Part shown: positions 3,625 to 5,600 of the stretch, piece by piece
Layout: each line of letters starts with the position of its first letter
How positions within the stretch are numbered: position 1 is the first letter of the stretch
Assembly (NCBI GenBank): GCA_003551945.1
Contig: PUNZ01000175.1
Span: 1 to 5,600, forward strand
Direction: 5' to 3'
Source: Halovenus sp.
GTDB taxonomy: Archaea; Halobacteriota; Halobacteria; Halobacteriales; Haloarculaceae
Length of the DNA stretch: 5,600 nucleotides
Position numbers and translations under genes: made by a program
The notes under the pieces: model-generated
What the model was told of the DNA's origin: nothing
What the model saw: only the letters and a program-made list of their open reading frames with translations
Database searches by the model: none

Positions 3625-4890
3625 ATGACACACCACACAACCGTACTCGTTATTGGCGGCGGCGGCACTGGCGTCGGAACAGCCCGCGATCTGGCGATGC
3701 GCGGCGTTGACGTAACGGTCGTCGAGCGGGATGGACTGGCTGGCGGCACGACCGGTCGCTCGCATGGGCTGCTCCACAGCGGCGCGCGATACGCCGAAGC
3801 CGACCCGGAGGGTGCCGCAGAGTGTATCGAAGAAAACCGAACGATCCGCGACATTGCTGGCGAGTGTATCGACGACACCGGCGGGATCTTCGTCCAACTC
3901 GCCGAAGACGACCCCGCGTACTTCGAGGAGAAACTCGCCGGCTGTGAGGAACACGGCATTCCGGCCGAGGTGATCGCCGGCGACGAGGCCCGCGAGCGCG
4001 TTCCTGACCTCTCGGAAGACGTCGAGCGGGCGATGGTCGTCCCGGATGGTGTCATCTATCCCTCCAGACTGGTGGCGGCCAACGCCGCCAGTGCGGAACA
4101 ACACGGCGCAGAGATCTTTACGCACGCTCCGGTCGAAGGGATAACTGTCAGCGATGGCGCGATTTCTAGCGCGGAGGTCGGCGGCTCGCTCAATGAGACG
4201 ATTGAGGCCGACTACGTCATAAACGCCACGGGCGCGTGGGCCGGCGAGTGTGCGGCGATGGCCGGCCTCGACGTCGAGATGCAGCCGACCAAGGGTGTGA
4301 TGGTCAGCGTCGACTACGAGGGCCTCAAACCGGTTGTCAACCGGTGCCGAGTGCCCGACGACGGCGATATCATCATCCCGCATGCGACGCAGGTCGTGCT
4401 CGGCACGACGAGCGTTGCGGTCGACGATCCGGACGAATACGAGGAAGAACAGTGGGAAGTCGACAAGATGTTCGCGGAGTGCACCGAGATGCTGCCAGCG
4501 ATCGAGGGCCGGGAGATCGACCGCACCTGGTGGGGGGTCAGACCGTTGTACGCACCCGACGAGGCCGGCCGCGGGAGCAAAGACTCCGGGAAAGGCGACG
4601 AGCGCGGCATCTCGCGTGGCTTTTTCCTGCTGGATCACACCGAAGACGGTGTTGAGAACTTCGCCAGCGTCGTCGGCGGCAAGCTGACGACGTATCGGAT
4701 GATGGCCGAGGCCGTGGCCGACCACATCGACGACGTGCTCGGTGTCGGCGGTGAGTCGACTACCGCTGACGAGCAGCTACCAGGGATCGATGACCCCGAC
4801 CAACTCGACGAGTTCGTCGCGCAGTACAGCGCGCGCCAGCCCACCGATCTCGACGTTGTCGTCGACCACGGCCAGCAGGCTTCCGACTAG
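3625..4890 (+). CDS. glpA: GlpA-like FAD-dependent glycerol-3-phosphate dehydrogenase, short form
   Basis: This 421-residue member of the GlpA/GlpD-type FAD oxidoreductases would oxidise sn-glycerol 3-phosphate to dihydroxyacetone phosphate and pass electrons to the membrane quinone pool. The FAD Rossmann motif VLVIGGGGTGVG (7-18) with Glu34 closing it is present. So are GTTGRSHGLLHSGARY (41-56), NATGAWAGECA near 196, WWGVRPLYAP (302-311) and VVGGKLTTYR (349-358). Classical GlpA (E. coli, 542 residues) continues into a cysteine-rich Bfd-like [2Fe-2S] domain. This protein stops before it, after QPTDLDVVVDHGQQASD. No GlpB or GlpC follows. It may be a natural short paralog or a truncated copy; the linker-like ending favours a real short form, and the reading frame is intact. 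GC in three counted 60-base lines is 58-70 percent against about 45-55 percent in neighbours, suggesting transfer. The exact substrate is inferred from family. Confidence 0.85.
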   Translation: MTHHTTVLVIGGGGTGVGTARDLAMRGVDVTVVERDGLAGGTTGRSHGLLHSGARYAEADPEGAAECIEENRTIRDIAGECIDDTGGIFVQLAEDDPAYFEEKLAGCEEHGIPAEVIAGDEARERVPDLSEDVERAMVVPDGVIYPSRLVAANAASAEQHGAEIFTHAPVEGITVSDGAISSAEVGGSLNETIEADYVINATGAWAGECAAMAGLDVEMQPTKGVMVSVDYEGLKPVVNRCRVPDDGDIIIPHATQVVLGTTSVAVDDPDEYEEEQWEVDKMFAECTEMLPAIEGREIDRTWWGVRPLYAPDEAGRGSKDSGKGDERGISRGFFLLDHTEDGVENFASVVGGKLTTYRMMAEAVADHIDDVLGVGGESTTADEQLPGIDDPDQLDEFVAQYSARQPTDLDVVVDHGQQASD

Positions 4891-5085
4891 CCGCCCACAT
4901 AATCGCCCAGTGTTCTCAGTTTGCATCGACCGACTCGCCGACAAATGTCTCGGTGGCGGTCCAACTCCACACGATGGGTGTCTGACGGTTTGACACGGTA
5001 TTCGTAGCTGTAGTATATCCGTCACCTAGTCAAAGTTTTCTTATCAAAAATCATACGCGAAACTATGTGTCCAGTTACCGCTGGT
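4891..5085. other. Gap between convergent glpA and histidine kinase genes
   Basis: I find no gene. Reading all plus frames after the glpA stop gives no cysteine-rich Bfd-like remnant, so the missing domain is not simply frameshifted. The composition drops from GC-rich to AT-rich across about 5020-5065, which may mark the end of the acquired segment and hold 3'-end signals for both genes. Confidence 0.5.
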
Positions 5086-5600
5086 TTAGCTGTCGACTTG
5101 GAGTTGGACAGAGAAGACGGCACCCTCTGGATCATTGTCTTCAACCCAGACAGAGCCACCGTAGCGGTCGACAAGCGTTTGGACGAGATAGAGTCCGATG
5201 CCCGTGCCTTCACTCTTAAGTCCCTGATTTCCACGACCGAAGATCTCTGTTTTATGTGCATCAGAGACACCCGGTCCGTTGTCTGCGACGTTGACAATCA
5301 CTTGGTGATTATCGACGCTTGCACTGATTGTTATTTCGGGGACGTCTTTGTCGTTGTGCTGGGCGGCATTTTTCAGCAGATTTCGGAAAACCGCCTCCAG
5401 CAGTTCGTCAGCAATTACGTCGACAGCGGGGAGTGAGCTATCGATGGTGACAATCGCTGACTGAGTTTCGGATTGCAGCCGGTCGACTTGTTGTTCGACT
5501 GTTTGCGCCAACGGCATTGGTTTTGTTTCGGTCTCGTCTCTGAGCATGACCTCAGACAGATCACGAGCGCTCGTTGTCAGGTCGACGGCGTTGTTGGCTG
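5086..5600 (-). CDS. Sensor histidine kinase, C-terminal ATPase domain (partial, continues past window end)
   Basis: The frame is open to the window edge, giving about 170 visible C-terminal residues; the N terminus lies outside. It shows the HATPase_c boxes in order: N box FRNLLKNAAQHND (key Asn codon 5370-5368), G1 box VADNGPGV (about 5289-5266), F box EIFGRG, and G2 box EGTGIGLYLVQ (about 5211-5179). It then ends with YGGSVWVEDNDPEGAVFSV and a TAA stop. This domain binds ATP for autophosphorylation of a His in the preceding dimerisation helix, part of which (DLTTSARDLSEVMLRD) is visible at the edge. The His itself, any PAS or GAF sensor, membrane segments and the partner regulator are not in the window. 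The ATG at 5547 is internal, not a start. The gene converges with glpA and has the moderate GC of the left part of the window. Confidence 0.93.
   Translation of the reverse strand, partial: ANNAVDLTTSARDLSEVMLRDETETKPMPLAQTVEQQVDRLQSETQSAIVTIDSSLPAVDVIADELLEAVFRNLLKNAAQHNDKDVPEITISASVDNHQVIVNVADNGPGVSDAHKTEIFGRGNQGLKSEGTGIGLYLVQTLVDRYGGSVWVEDNDPEGAVFSVQLQVDS

Noticed and set aside
3580..4725. 381-codon open frame on the minus strand opposite glpA
   Set aside because: It is a mirror frame of a GC-rich coding gene. The plus-strand frame has clear FAD and GlpA motifs, while the minus product is Arg/Asp-rich without a fold I recognise.
4742..4993. Frame continuing past the glpA stop as a possible lost Bfd domain
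   Set aside because: Its sequence after 4890 lacks the spaced cysteines and helices of a Bfd-like domain, and the other frames stop quickly, so a simple frameshift does not restore classical GlpA.
1..5600. CRISPR array, tRNA or rRNA genes
   Set aside because: I saw no regularly spaced direct repeats, no tRNA cloverleaf with a T-loop motif and no rRNA-like segments on either strand by eye.

Overview
The window looks haloarchaeal (class Halobacteria). The proteins are acidic, there is a TATA-binding protein, most genes lack Shine-Dalgarno sites and have AT-rich TATA-like boxes upstream, and the transposon debris has IS200/IS605-type ends of the sort common in haloarchaea. Most genes have moderate GC (about 45-55 percent in the 60-base lines I counted). 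This is low for a haloarchaeon and fits a Haloquadratum-like chromosome or an AT-richer plasmid or island. The glpA-like gene is clearly richer (58-70 percent in three counted lines) and is the likely foreign piece. The genus is inference.

Layout. Positions 1-243 hold the 3' end of a NifU-domain gene on the plus strand. It converges across a 29-bp gap on a minus-strand run: a second NifU-domain gene (273-623), an A-type Fe-S carrier of the IscA/ErpA family (709-1074) and a TATA-binding protein paralog (1141-1704). A 396-bp gene-free stretch with possible transposon-end debris follows. Next are a pterin-4a-carbinolamine dehydratase on plus (2101-2451) and a small DoxX-like membrane protein on minus (2482-2889), which converge. 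Positions 2890-3624 hold no intact gene. They look like a decayed or non-autonomous IS200/IS605 (TnpB/IS1341-type) element on minus, with a right-end hairpin near 2921-2944, a remnant of the end of tnpB, and left-end hairpins near 3413-3472. Then come a regulatory-looking leader and a GlpA-like FAD-dependent dehydrogenase (3625-4890) that lacks the C-terminal Bfd-like iron-sulfur domain of classical GlpA. The window closes with the C-terminal ATPase part of a sensor histidine kinase on minus (5086 to beyond 5600).

How the genes fit together. The left third is an Fe-S cluster scaffold/carrier group (two NifU domains plus an A-type carrier) beside a general transcription factor paralog. The three minus-strand genes have 60-85 bp gaps and may be partly co-transcribed. 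The right half is mosaic: a transposon remnant, a compositionally distinct dehydrogenase with its own Shine-Dalgarno site and palindromes, and an unrelated kinase. I see no clear new multi-gene system. The points most worth a second look are the TBP that lacks one DNA-intercalating phenylalanine, the short orphan GlpA, and the structured IS605-like remnant next to the doxX-like gene.
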